From contig JACCXL010000390.1 of the NCBI GenBank assembly GCA_013697015.1, positions 1-7,031 on the forward strand: a DNA stretch of 7,031 nt, read 5' to 3'. A program made the position numbers and the translations under genes. The notes beneath the pieces are model-generated. The model did not search any database. It saw only the letters and a program-made list of their open reading frames with translations, and had not been told where the DNA came from. Position 1 is the stretch's first letter; the number at the start of each line of letters is the position of its first letter. This DNA comes from Chthoniobacterales bacterium (GTDB lineage Bacteria; Verrucomicrobiota; Verrucomicrobiia; Chthoniobacterales; UBA10450). Shown piece by piece: positions 1 to 6,509 of this stretch.

Positions 1-248
1 CCGCCAAACGCGCCCGCCAAACCAGCGTCCGCGCCCTCCGCAATCGTCGCGTGCTCACACACCTGCGTGGTCTTGCAAAACGCGCTGGAGCCGGCGGTGA
101 AACGCGGGATGTGAACGACGTCCGCGCCCTGATTTCTGCGGTCGACAAAGCCGCCAAGCGCGGGATCATTCATAAGAATGCTGCGAAGCGCCGGAAAGCG
201 CGTCTGCACAAAGCGCTTGCAGCCGGCTCGGCGAAATCGGCCGAATAA
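1..248 (+). CDS. rpsT: 30S ribosomal protein S20, 5'-truncated by window edge
   Basis: Reading in frame from base 3 gives 81 residues to a TAA at 246-248. The first visible residues, AKRARQTSVRALRNRRV, match the basic N-terminal helix of bacterial S20, a primary 16S rRNA-binding protein of the small subunit. S20 is normally about 85-90 residues, so only about six or seven N-terminal residues lie left of the window. An in-frame GTG at 51 could be mistaken for a start, but the S20 homology continues upstream of it. The rest is rich in Lys, Arg and Ala, including a HKNAAKRRKARLHKAL segment typical of the C-terminal S20 helix. The gene precedes the membrane protein and pdh genes on the same strand, with 89 bases between. 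Identification is by family pattern recalled from the sequence. Confidence 0.93.
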   Translation, partial: AKRARQTSVRALRNRRVLTHLRGLAKRAGAGGETRDVNDVRALISAVDKAAKRGIIHKNAAKRRKARLHKALAAGSAKSAE

Positions 249-295
249 AAGCGCGACGGTCCGCGTTCCCGTTCTCGTCCCGCGCGAGGCGCTTT
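248..295 (+). terminator. possible hairpin after rpsT (weak terminator candidate)
   Basis: AAAGCGC at 248-254 pairs perfectly with GCGCTTT at 289-295, a 7-bp stem closing a GC-rich 34-base loop. There is no T-run after the stem beyond the three Ts inside it, and the loop is long, so it is a poor match to an intrinsic terminator. It could instead be chance in GC-rich DNA. It is the only structure I see in the 89 bases between rpsT and the next gene; no convincing promoter is visible there. Confidence 0.22.
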
Positions 296-337
296 CCGCG
301 TTGCATATCGCGCAGGACGGTTGAAAATTCCCACTCG

Positions 338-925
338 ATGATTCCCGCGTTACTTCTTCTTCTCTCCGCGGTCGCGTTTCGCATCACGACCGGACTCATG
401 ATTCATTCCGGTGCGACCTGGCTCTCGAATTTCGCCCCGCTCGCAGCCGTCGCTCTCTGCGGTGCTGCGTATCTCCCGACGAAATACAAATTCGCCGTTC
501 CATTGTCGGCCTTGTTCATCTCGGATGCCGTTCTGAACTATCACTACAACACGTCGCTGCTCGATCCGCTGGTCCTTTGCCGCTATCTCGCCCTCGGGCT
601 TGTTTGCTTTGTCGGGTTCTCGCTTGCCGCACGCGTTTCGTGGCGAACGCTGTTGCCAGCTTCCCTCGCGGGATCGTGCATTTTCTATTTGATCACTAAT
701 GTCTTCGCCTGGCTAACCGATCCTGGCTACGCGAAGAATGCAGGCGGCCTGGTCCAATCGCTTACGGTCGGTTTGCCGGCTTACAGTGGCACTCCGACGT
801 GGATGTTTTTTCGGAATTCCCTCCTGGGTGACTTGTTTTTCACTGCCCTGTTCGTCGTCTGCATGAGGTTGGGGCGAAGCATGGAAAGTTCGACTGCGGC
901 GCGAGCCGTGCCCCGTCCCGCTTAA
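338..925 (+). CDS. DUF6580-like integral membrane protein
   Basis: This is a 195-residue, very hydrophobic protein with about six predicted membrane segments, near residues 3-20, 35-50, 52-70, 78-97, 103-125 and 155-177. The pattern NFAPLAAVALCGAAYLP (31-47), followed by PLSALFISDAVLN (55-67) and a late TNVFAWL...Y block (about 120-131), resembles the DUF6580 family. Those are small membrane proteins reminiscent of ECF-transporter S components and have no established substrate. The ATG at 338 is chosen because it keeps the first membrane segment; the nearest purine-rich stretch (AGGA at 314-317) is too far upstream to be a good ribosome site, and the next in-frame ATG (398) would delete helix 1. 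The stop is six bases before pdhA, so co-transcription with pdhABC is likely. The tail after residue 178 is polar and looks cytoplasmic. The family assignment is from memory of the pattern; a transport role is only an inference. Confidence 0.78.
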   Translation: MIPALLLLLSAVAFRITTGLMIHSGATWLSNFAPLAAVALCGAAYLPTKYKFAVPLSALFISDAVLNYHYNTSLLDPLVLCRYLALGLVCFVGFSLAARVSWRTLLPASLAGSCIFYLITNVFAWLTDPGYAKNAGGLVQSLTVGLPAYSGTPTWMFFRNSLLGDLFFTALFVVCMRLGRSMESSTAARAVPRPA

Positions 926-931
926 CCGGCG

Positions 932-1909
932 ATGCAGCAGCCGGAGCAGCGCGACGAAGTCGAAATGCTCTCGCTGATGTTGCTGATTCGGCGTTTCGAG
1001 GAGCGCGCCAGCCAGCAATATCAAGCGCAGAAGATTGGCGGCTTCTGTCATCTCTACATTGGGCAGGAGGCAGTCATCGTGGGCGCTGTGGCCGCGGCGC
1101 GACCGGACGATTATCTGATTACGGCCTACCGGGATCACGCGCACGCGCTGGCGCGCGGAACATCGCCCGACGCCTGCATGGCGGAACTCTTTGGAAAGGT
1201 GACCGGCTGTTCGCGTGGCCTGGGTGGATCGATGCATTATTTCGACCGCGAACATCACATGTACGGCGGTCACGCCATCGTTGGCGCGCACGTGCCACTC
1301 GCGGTCGGGATGGCTTTCGCCTCGAAATATCGCGAGGAAGATCGTGTCACGCTCTGCTTTTTCGGCGACGGCGCCATCAACCAGGGTTCCTTCCACGAAG
1401 CTCTCAATCTGGCGGCTCTCTACAAACTCCCGGTAGTCTTCATTTGCGAGAACAACTTGTTCGCGATGGGCACGAGCGTGGCACGCTCCACTTCACTCAA
1501 ACAAATCGTCGATCGCGCGGAGGGCTACGACATCCCCGGCACGGTCGTAGACGGGATGAACTTTCGCGAAGTGCGCGACAAGCTGAGTGAAGTAGTGGAA
1601 GAGATCCGCCGGAATCCGCATCCGGCCTTTGTCGAAATCCGCACGTATCGCTACCGCGGCCACTCCATGTCCGATCCGGCCAGCTATCGGACAAAAGAGC
1701 AGCTGGAGAAATATCGCATGGATGATCCGATCACACGTCTGCGCGCGCAGTTGGCTCGTGAAGGAAAGCTGACCAACGAGGAGTTCGATCGGAGGGACAA
1801 AGCAGCCAAGGACACGGCCCTGGCGAGCGTGAAGTTCGCCGAAGAGAGCGAGGAGCCGCCCTTGGAGAAGCTCTACGACTATACCTACGTGAACGGAGCG
1901 GGCGCGTGA
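932..1909 (+). CDS. pdhA: pyruvate dehydrogenase E1 component, alpha subunit
   Basis: This 325-residue protein is the alpha half of the thiamine-diphosphate E1 enzyme, which decarboxylates pyruvate and passes the acetyl group to the lipoyl arm of E2. Family marks seen are IGGFCHLYIGQEAV (35-48), typical of PDH E1 alpha rather than branched-chain enzymes; YRDHAHALARG (66-76); and GCSRGLGGSMH (92-102). The ThDP/Mg motif begins GDGAINQG at 145 and ends in ENN at 173-175. The phosphorylation-loop block RGHSMSDPASYRT (242-254) includes the conserved active-site His244. The length is normal for the bacterial alpha subunit. The ATG at 932 lies six bases after the DUF6580 stop and lacks a strong Shine-Dalgarno; ATG 965 is an alternative, but it would start unusually close to the conserved core. 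The TGA stop overlaps the pdhB GTG, indicating coupled synthesis of the two E1 subunits. Closely related acetoin or 2-oxoacid dehydrogenases are possible but less likely. Confidence 0.95.
   Translation: MQQPEQRDEVEMLSLMLLIRRFEERASQQYQAQKIGGFCHLYIGQEAVIVGAVAAARPDDYLITAYRDHAHALARGTSPDACMAELFGKVTGCSRGLGGSMHYFDREHHMYGGHAIVGAHVPLAVGMAFASKYREEDRVTLCFFGDGAINQGSFHEALNLAALYKLPVVFICENNLFAMGTSVARSTSLKQIVDRAEGYDIPGTVVDGMNFREVRDKLSEVVEEIRRNPHPAFVEIRTYRYRGHSMSDPASYRTKEQLEKYRMDDPITRLRAQLAREGKLTNEEFDRRDKAAKDTALASVKFAEESEEPPLEKLYDYTYVNGAGA
1895..1898 (+). promoter_or_regulatory. ribosome binding site supporting the GTG start of pdhB
   Basis: GGAG lies within the end of pdhA, seven bases before the GTG at 1906. 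The spacing is near ideal, and it supports the non-ATG start that overlaps the pdhA stop. Confidence 0.7.
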
Positions 1910-2889
1910 GGGAAATCACCTATCGCCAGGCGTTGAACGAAGCGCTCGGCGAGGAGCTGGAGCGCGATCCAGACGTCTTTCTCCTCGGTGAAGAAGTAGC
2001 CGAGTACAATGGCGCTTATAAAGTATCGCAGGGTTTGCTCGAACGCTTTGGTCCCAAGCGCATCATAGACACGCCGATCAGCGAGAATGGGTTTGCGGGC
2101 ATGGCCGTCGGCGCCGCCATGGTCGGGTTGCGGCCGATTGTCGAGTTCATGACCTTTAGCTTCTCGCTCGTAGCTTTCGATCAGGTAGTGAACAACGCGC
2201 CCAACATGCTCACCATGTCGGGTGGCCAATTCAATATCCCGATTACTTTTCGCGGCCCGAACGGCCCCGCTCATCAGCTCGGCGCGACGCACTCACACGC
2301 CACGGAATGCCTCTACGCCAACGTGCCAGGCCTCAAGATCTGCACGCCCGCTACTCCGCGGGACGCGAAAGGGTTGTTGAAGACAGCGATTCGCGACAAC
2401 AATCCGGTCCTCGTGCTTGAATCAGAGCTGCTCTACAGCTCGAAAGGCCTGGTCGAGCCGGAAGATCACGAATTGCTCATCCCGCTGGGCGAGGCGGAGT
2501 TGAAGCGTCCGGGCACCGACGTTTCAATCATCTGCTATGCGCAGACGGTGCCGCTGGCACTGACGGCGGCGGAGCGCTTGCAGGAAGAAGGAATCGAAGC
2601 TGATGTGCTCGATCTGCGTTCGATTAAACCGCTCGATCTGTCCGCGATTTTTCAGTCGGTGACGAAGACGCATCGCGTTGTGATCGCGGAACAGGACCGG
2701 CCCTACTGCGGGATTGGCGCGGAGATTTGCTTCCGCATTCAGCGCGAGATTTTCGATGAGCTCGACGCGCCCATCATGCGCATTGCCCAGGAAGATGTGC
2801 CGATGCCGTACAACGAACGGCTTGAGAAAGCGGTGCTGCCGAGCGCGGATAAGATTGTCGCGGCAGCGCAGAAGGTCTGTTACAGCTGA
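1906..2889 (+). CDS. pdhB: pyruvate dehydrogenase E1 component, beta subunit
   Basis: This 327-residue protein pairs with PdhA to form the alpha2beta2 E1; the beta chain supplies the pyrimidine-binding part of the ThDP site and the contact to E2. The N-terminus MREITYRQALNEAL is typical of PdhB. LLGEEVAEYNGAYKVSQGL (26-44) and DTPISENGFAG (55-65) follow, with Glu60 being the ThDP-activating glutamate. MSGGQ (104-108) and FRGPNG (115-120) lead to GATHSH (126-131), where His129 matches the conserved active-site histidine. The C-terminal transketolase domain (about 195-325) contains DVLDLRSIKPLD and a VPMPYNERLEKAVLP block typical of the family. The start is GTG at 1906, overlapping the pdhA TGA as GTGA and backed by GGAG at 1895. 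Length is standard and no key residue is missing. The 11-base gap to pdhC puts E2 in the same transcript. Confidence 0.95.
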   Translation: MREITYRQALNEALGEELERDPDVFLLGEEVAEYNGAYKVSQGLLERFGPKRIIDTPISENGFAGMAVGAAMVGLRPIVEFMTFSFSLVAFDQVVNNAPNMLTMSGGQFNIPITFRGPNGPAHQLGATHSHATECLYANVPGLKICTPATPRDAKGLLKTAIRDNNPVLVLESELLYSSKGLVEPEDHELLIPLGEAELKRPGTDVSIICYAQTVPLALTAAERLQEEGIEADVLDLRSIKPLDLSAIFQSVTKTHRVVIAEQDRPYCGIGAEICFRIQREIFDELDAPIMRIAQEDVPMPYNERLEKAVLPSADKIVAAAQKVCYS

Positions 2890-2900
2890 GAAAATCCGTT

Positions 2901-4247
2901 ATGCCCGAAATTCAGATGCCCAAATTGAGCGATACGATGACGGAAGGCACGATCGTCGCTTGGAAGAAAAAGAAGGGCGACAAAGTCTCAGCCGGTGATG
3001 TGCTCGCCGAAATCGAAACAGACAAGGCGACGATGGAATGGGAGTCGCCGGAGGATGGGGTGCTCACGGAAATTTTTGTCCAGGAAGGCGGCAAAGTGGA
3101 AGTGGGCGGTAAGATCGCGCTGATCGGCGATCCGACACCGGCGACAGAGTCGCCCGAAGCGCAGCCGGAAAAGGCCGTCGCGGAAACTCCTGAAAAAAAG
3201 GAGAAGCCGGCGAAGAAACCGCAGAGTGAGACGGAGAAGCCGGGTTCAGCTGAAAAGCCGGAGAAAGAAACCGCTCCGCCGCAGGTATCCGAAGATAGGG
3301 CGAAGCGCACCGATGCATCAAAGAGCGTTCCGGCGGCCACCGCGAAGCGTTCAACTGGAGAGCCGGCCCGCGGAAGTGGTGAGGCACGCGTGAAAGCGTC
3401 CCCCGTGGCTCGCCGCCTTGCCGCCGAGTACGGCGTTGACCTCGGGAAGATCAACGGCACGGGACCGGAAGGTCGCGTGACGGAAAGCGATGTGCGAGCA
3501 GCGGCCCAGAACAGGGGAGGCTCCGCCGAAACGCCGGCTTCCATCAAGCCGGCCGAAGGAGCGCGCGTTACCTTGAGTGGGATGCGCAAGGTCATCGCCG
3601 AACGCCTGGTTGCGAGCAAAGGGCCGGTCCCGCATTTTTATCTGACGATCGAGATAAACGCGGGGCCGCTCGTCTCGGCGCGGGCAGAGTTGAAGGCCGG
3701 CGGAGAAGAAAGCGACACCTCGAAAATCACGGTCAACGATTTCGTTCTGAAAGCGGCGGTCGATGCGGCCGTGAAAGTGCCGAAAGTGAATGCCGCCTTC
3801 GATCAGGACTCGATCGTGGAATATGAAGATGTGGACCTCGCCATTGCCGTCGCGATTGACGACGGATTGGTCACGCCTGTCGTACGCGCAGCGCAAAAGA
3901 AATCACTGCGAGAGATCAGCGAAGCGGTGAAAGACCTCGCGCAGCGTGCCCGCCACAAACGGATGAAGCCGGAGGAATTCCAAGGCGGCACATTCACCGT
4001 CTCCAATCTCGGCGGTTACGGAATCGACTCTTTTTCGGCCATCATCAACCCGCCCCAGGGATTCATCCTGGCTATCGGCCGGATCAATAAGACGGCGGTG
4101 GTCGATGATTGCGATCAATTGACGGTGGGGGAGCGGATGTCGATCACGATGAGCTGCGACCACCGTGTGATCGACGGTGCGCTGGGCGCGGAATACCTGA
4201 AAGCGCTGCGTCAGTTGCTGGAAAATCCGGCATTGCTTCTTATCTGA
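2901..4247 (+). CDS. pdhC: pyruvate dehydrogenase E2, dihydrolipoamide acetyltransferase
   Basis: This 448-residue protein is the core of the PDH complex; it takes the acetyl group from E1 on its lipoyl arm and transfers it to CoA. Domains in order: one lipoyl domain (about 1-76) with ETDKATM and the lipoylated Lys42; a charged flexible linker (about 77-160) dominated by Lys, Glu, Pro, Ala and Ser; the peripheral subunit-binding domain (about 164-203), with ASPVARRLAAEYGVDL then GTGPEGRV; a short second linker; and the catalytic domain (about 220-448). The last begins SGMRKVIAERL and ends with the active-site motif DHRVIDGALG (420-429), His421 being the CoA-transfer histidine and Asp425 part of HRxxDG. 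The ATG at 2901 gives the canonical MPEIQMPKLSDTM start, although the ribosome site is weak, so coupling to pdhB is likely. Other 2-oxoacid dehydrogenase E2s share this layout; the neighbours point to pyruvate. The symbol aceF is also used. Confidence 0.95.
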   Translation: MPEIQMPKLSDTMTEGTIVAWKKKKGDKVSAGDVLAEIETDKATMEWESPEDGVLTEIFVQEGGKVEVGGKIALIGDPTPATESPEAQPEKAVAETPEKKEKPAKKPQSETEKPGSAEKPEKETAPPQVSEDRAKRTDASKSVPAATAKRSTGEPARGSGEARVKASPVARRLAAEYGVDLGKINGTGPEGRVTESDVRAAAQNRGGSAETPASIKPAEGARVTLSGMRKVIAERLVASKGPVPHFYLTIEINAGPLVSARAELKAGGEESDTSKITVNDFVLKAAVDAAVKVPKVNAAFDQDSIVEYEDVDLAIAVAIDDGLVTPVVRAAQKKSLREISEAVKDLAQRARHKRMKPEEFQGGTFTVSNLGGYGIDSFSAIINPPQGFILAIGRINKTAVVDDCDQLTVGERMSITMSCDHRVIDGALGAEYLKALRQLLENPALLLI

Positions 4248-4250
4248 TGC

Positions 4251-4254
4251 AGGG
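4251..4254 (+). promoter_or_regulatory. ribosome binding site for the small membrane protein gene
   Basis: AGGG lies six bases before the ATG at 4261, just after the pdhC stop. It favours that start over the in-frame ATG at 4282, which has AAAGG (4274-4278) only three bases upstream. Confidence 0.45.
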
Positions 4255-4260
4255 CGCTTA

Positions 4261-4626
4261 ATGCGCCCGCGAGAAAGGCATATGGCGAGGAAGTCGAACA
4301 GGTGGATCGCGCGTTTTTCCATGCATTCGGCGCGTGGATTGGTTCGGGATCAGCGTACCCGGCGTATGACGATGTTCGTTGTCGTTCTCGGGGCGCTTCT
4401 GCTGGTCTTCGCTGGCTCCACTTTCTTGCAGGGTCCGCTCGATCCTCACCAGCATCTCCTCTGGTTTATTTTGTTCTGGCTGGCTTGCGCCTGGTTGACG
4501 CTGCTGGCCATTCTGCTCGCGCTCTTCGATTTGTTGATGGTGCGAGCCGATGGGCGTGCGCGTACGAAGCAACTGCGCACGCCAATGGAAGATGACAGTC
4601 CGCCCGTTGATCAGGATGACGGCTAA
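4261..4626 (+). CDS. small two-helix membrane protein, function unknown
   Basis: I do not recognise this 121-residue protein. It has a strongly basic N-terminus (residues 1-36, many Arg and Lys), a first membrane segment at about 37-56, a short loop QGPLDPHQH (57-65), a second, Trp/Leu-rich membrane segment at about 66-92, a basic stretch RADGRARTK (95-103) and an acidic tail (110-121). By the positive-inside rule both ends should be cytoplasmic, forming a membrane hairpin. There is no signal-peptide cleavage site, lipobox or catalytic motif. The start at 4261 is favoured by AGGG at 4251; ATG 4282 would shorten it by seven residues. It lies 13 bases after pdhC and 16 bases before the preferred dgt start, overlapping an alternative dgt start at 4616, so it belongs to the same transcription unit. 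That it is a real gene rests on two clear hydrophobic helices, tight packing and a ribosome site, not on known homology. Confidence 0.75.
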   Translation: MRPRERHMARKSNRWIARFSMHSARGLVRDQRTRRMTMFVVVLGALLLVFAGSTFLQGPLDPHQHLLWFILFWLACAWLTLLAILLALFDLLMVRADGRARTKQLRTPMEDDSPPVDQDDG

Positions 4627-4642
4627 ATCGGACGGCGCAGAC

Positions 4643-5815
4643 ATGTCCTCTCCCGGATGGAAAACGCGGGAGCAGATGGAGGCTGACGAACGGCACGTGC
4701 TGGCCCCGTTCGCGCAAAAGTCGGGCGAGAGCCGCGGCCGAAAATTTCCGGAAACACGGCACGCTTATCGCACGGAATTCCAGCGTGATCGGGCGCGTAT
4801 CATTCATGCGCGCGCCTTCCGGCGACTCGAATATAAAACGCAGGTGTTTCTCAACGGAACGGGCGATCATCTGCGCACCCGGCTGACTCATTCGATCGAG
4901 GTCGCGTCCATCAGCCGCACGATCGCACGCGCGCTCGCCTTGAATGAAGACCTGGCGGAAGCGATCGCGCTCGCGCATGACCTCGGTCATTCGCCGTTCG
5001 GACATTCGGGCGAAGAAATGCTGGCGGAGTGTATGCGTGAGCACGGCGGCTTTGAGCATAACCGGCAGAGCTTGCGCGTGGTCGAGTTGCTTGAGAACGC
5101 CTACCCGGGTTTCCCCGGCTTGAATCTGACGTTCGAGGTCTGCGAAGGGTTGCAGAAGCACCAGGCGTTTTATGATCCACCGAATCAGGGGGACGCGAAC
5201 TACCGGTGTGCCTCGCTCGAAGCGCAGATCGCCAATCTCGCTGACGAAATCACTTACTACAGCCACGATCTTGATGACGCGGTCGATTTCGAAATCCTGA
5301 GCGCATCGCAACTAGAGGACGCCGCGGTGTGGCGCCGCAGCCATGAGTCGGTTACCGCGCGTTATCCATCTGCGCGCGAACCTGAGCTGCGCAAGCTGAT
5401 CATCCGGGACATCATCGATGTCCAGGTGAGCGACGTTATCACCGCGAGCGCGGCGGCCATCGCGAAGGCGGGCGTCGAGAGCGCCGATCAGGTCAGGCAG
5501 CAACCGCTGCCGCTGATCAGCTCCAGCGAGGAACTCCTGACCGCGAATCGCGAGCTGCGGCGCTTTCTTTATCAAAATGTTTACTACCATCCGCGCGTAG
5601 CGGAAGTAAATCGGCGCGCGTGCGAAATGCTGCGCACCGTCTTCGAAGCCTATGTCCTGGCGCCTGATCGCCTCGGTGACGTGGCCACCAAGCGAATCGA
5701 ATCCGAGGGACTGCACCGCACCATCTGCGACTACATCGCCGGCATGACGGATCGATATTTATTGGAAGAACACGCGCGTCTCGCGGGCACGACGAGCGAG
5801 GCGAGCACTCGTTAG
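4643..5815 (+). CDS. dgt: deoxyguanosinetriphosphate triphosphohydrolase-like protein (HD domain)
   Basis: From ATG 4643 this is a 390-residue HD-superfamily protein of the dGTPase family, whose members cleave dNTPs, classically dGTP, to the nucleoside and triphosphate. Seen: LAPFAQKSGESRGR (20-33); YRTEFQRDRARIIHARAFRRLEYKTQV (42-68); then the metal site with His83 in RLTHS, His112-Asp113 in LAHDLGH, and Asp201 in ADEI. Further family blocks are GGFEHNRQSLR (135-145), the LNLTFEV segment, HDLDDA (208-213) and CDYIAGMTDR near the end. It resembles the shorter dGTPases of the Thermus type rather than the long E. coli Dgt. The frame stays open to ATG 4550, with further ATGs at 4592 and 4616. 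I prefer 4643 because homologous N-termini begin a few residues before the LAP block, but none of the candidates has a well-spaced ribosome site. ATG 4616 would overlap the preceding gene by 11 bases. In vivo substrate preference cannot be read from sequence. The TAG stop overlaps the convergent LON-N gene. Confidence 0.92.
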   Translation: MSSPGWKTREQMEADERHVLAPFAQKSGESRGRKFPETRHAYRTEFQRDRARIIHARAFRRLEYKTQVFLNGTGDHLRTRLTHSIEVASISRTIARALALNEDLAEAIALAHDLGHSPFGHSGEEMLAECMREHGGFEHNRQSLRVVELLENAYPGFPGLNLTFEVCEGLQKHQAFYDPPNQGDANYRCASLEAQIANLADEITYYSHDLDDAVDFEILSASQLEDAAVWRRSHESVTARYPSAREPELRKLIIRDIIDVQVSDVITASAAAIAKAGVESADQVRQQPLPLISSSEELLTANRELRRFLYQNVYYHPRVAEVNRRACEMLRTVFEAYVLAPDRLGDVATKRIESEGLHRTICDYIAGMTDRYLLEEHARLAGTTSEASTR

Positions 5816-6447
5816 GCAGCCGCACCGCCGGTTTCTTCCGAGAGATATTGGATCAGAAGCCGGAGCCGCTCGTTGACCGCGAGAGCTTCCAGGACACGCT
5901 GGCGGCGGAGCGAGTCACTCACGAAGGTCGCCGCCATCAAGTCTGCCAGCATCGCCGGATCGCTGAGATCGGAGAGAAAGCGATCCACTTTTTCCGGAAG
6001 CGCACGCCCGTGGCCCTTGAGCCTTTGATACAGTTCCAGAACTTTCGTGCCGAGCGCTTCGCTCTGGACGATCGGCGTGGCGATAGCATCGAGCGCCTCC
6101 ATGTGAGCAATCGGAAACGGTGCGCGTTGCTCGAAGTCGATGAAACGCACGCGGCGCAGGCCTTGCAGAATGAGGTTTGAAGTTCCGTCGCCGCGCCCAA
6201 CGCAGGCCCGAACCAGCCCGATCGTGGCGGTCTCGAAGAAATCTTCTGTCGAATGCCAATCGCCCTTTTCGGATTTGACCAAAGCGACGCAAAACATGCG
6301 GTCATGCGCCAAAGCATGCGCGAGCATTTGCTGATAGCGGGGCTCGAAAATGTAGAGCGGGAGTAAAGCATGCGGGAAGAGAACCGCGCCCGGAAGCGGC
6401 ATGACGGGAGCATGGCTGGGCAGCGCGAGCGTTTGTTCGGTTGACAT
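5812..6447 (-). CDS. LON peptidase substrate-binding domain-containing protein
   Basis: This 211-residue protein is a stand-alone version of the N-terminal (LAN/PUA-like) domain of Lon protease. The defining block is VMPLPGAVLFPHALLPLYIFEPRYQQML (residues 15-42), followed by a FCVALVKSEKGD strand region (52-63), GLVRACVGRGDG (77-88) and LQGLRRVRFIDF (94-105). The C-terminal half (about 130-205) looks helical, with a conserved-looking DPAMLADLMAATF segment. There is no AAA+ ATPase or Ser-Lys protease domain, so it is not Lon itself. It may bind substrates or partners, but the role of these short proteins is not settled. The start at ATG 6447 places the LON motif near the N-terminus, with only AGAAAG just upstream as a possible ribosome site. 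It lies 62 bases downstream of aroD on the same strand and could be co-transcribed. Its TAA stop overlaps the end of dgt on the other strand. Confidence 0.9.
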   Translation of the reverse strand: MSTEQTLALPSHAPVMPLPGAVLFPHALLPLYIFEPRYQQMLAHALAHDRMFCVALVKSEKGDWHSTEDFFETATIGLVRACVGRGDGTSNLILQGLRRVRFIDFEQRAPFPIAHMEALDAIATPIVQSEALGTKVLELYQRLKGHGRALPEKVDRFLSDLSDPAMLADLMAATFVSDSLRRQRVLEALAVNERLRLLIQYLSEETGGAAA

Positions 6448-6509
6448 GCTTTCTGAAGGTATACGCGCGCCGGCTACGGCAAGACACCCCGCCAGACTAT
6501 CCGAGGGAA

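Noticed and set aside
303..330. Possible promoter before the DUF6580 gene (TTGCAT, 17 bases, AAAATT)
   Set aside because: Only three of six bases match in each box, and the implied transcription start would fall at or after the ATG at 338.
713..1396. Long minus-strand open frame (227 residues) antisense to the DUF6580 gene and pdhA
   Set aside because: It is a composition shadow: it spans two well-supported plus-strand genes, shows no family motif and no hydrophobic or domain pattern.
2912..3619. Minus-strand open frame (235 residues) antisense to pdhC
   Set aside because: It mirrors the E2 lipoyl domain and charged linker; its Ser/Phe-rich composition is what the complement of GAA/AAG/GAG-rich codons produces.
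4466..5311. Minus-strand open frame (281 residues) antisense to the small membrane gene and dgt
   Set aside because: The dgt frame on the plus strand has clear HD-domain motifs throughout; the antisense frame has none and is expected by chance at this GC content.
5792..5812. Small inverted repeat ACGAG/CTCGT at the end of dgt as a terminator
   Set aside because: The stem is only five base pairs within GAGCGAGGCGAG-type repetitive coding sequence, with no T-run on either strand.
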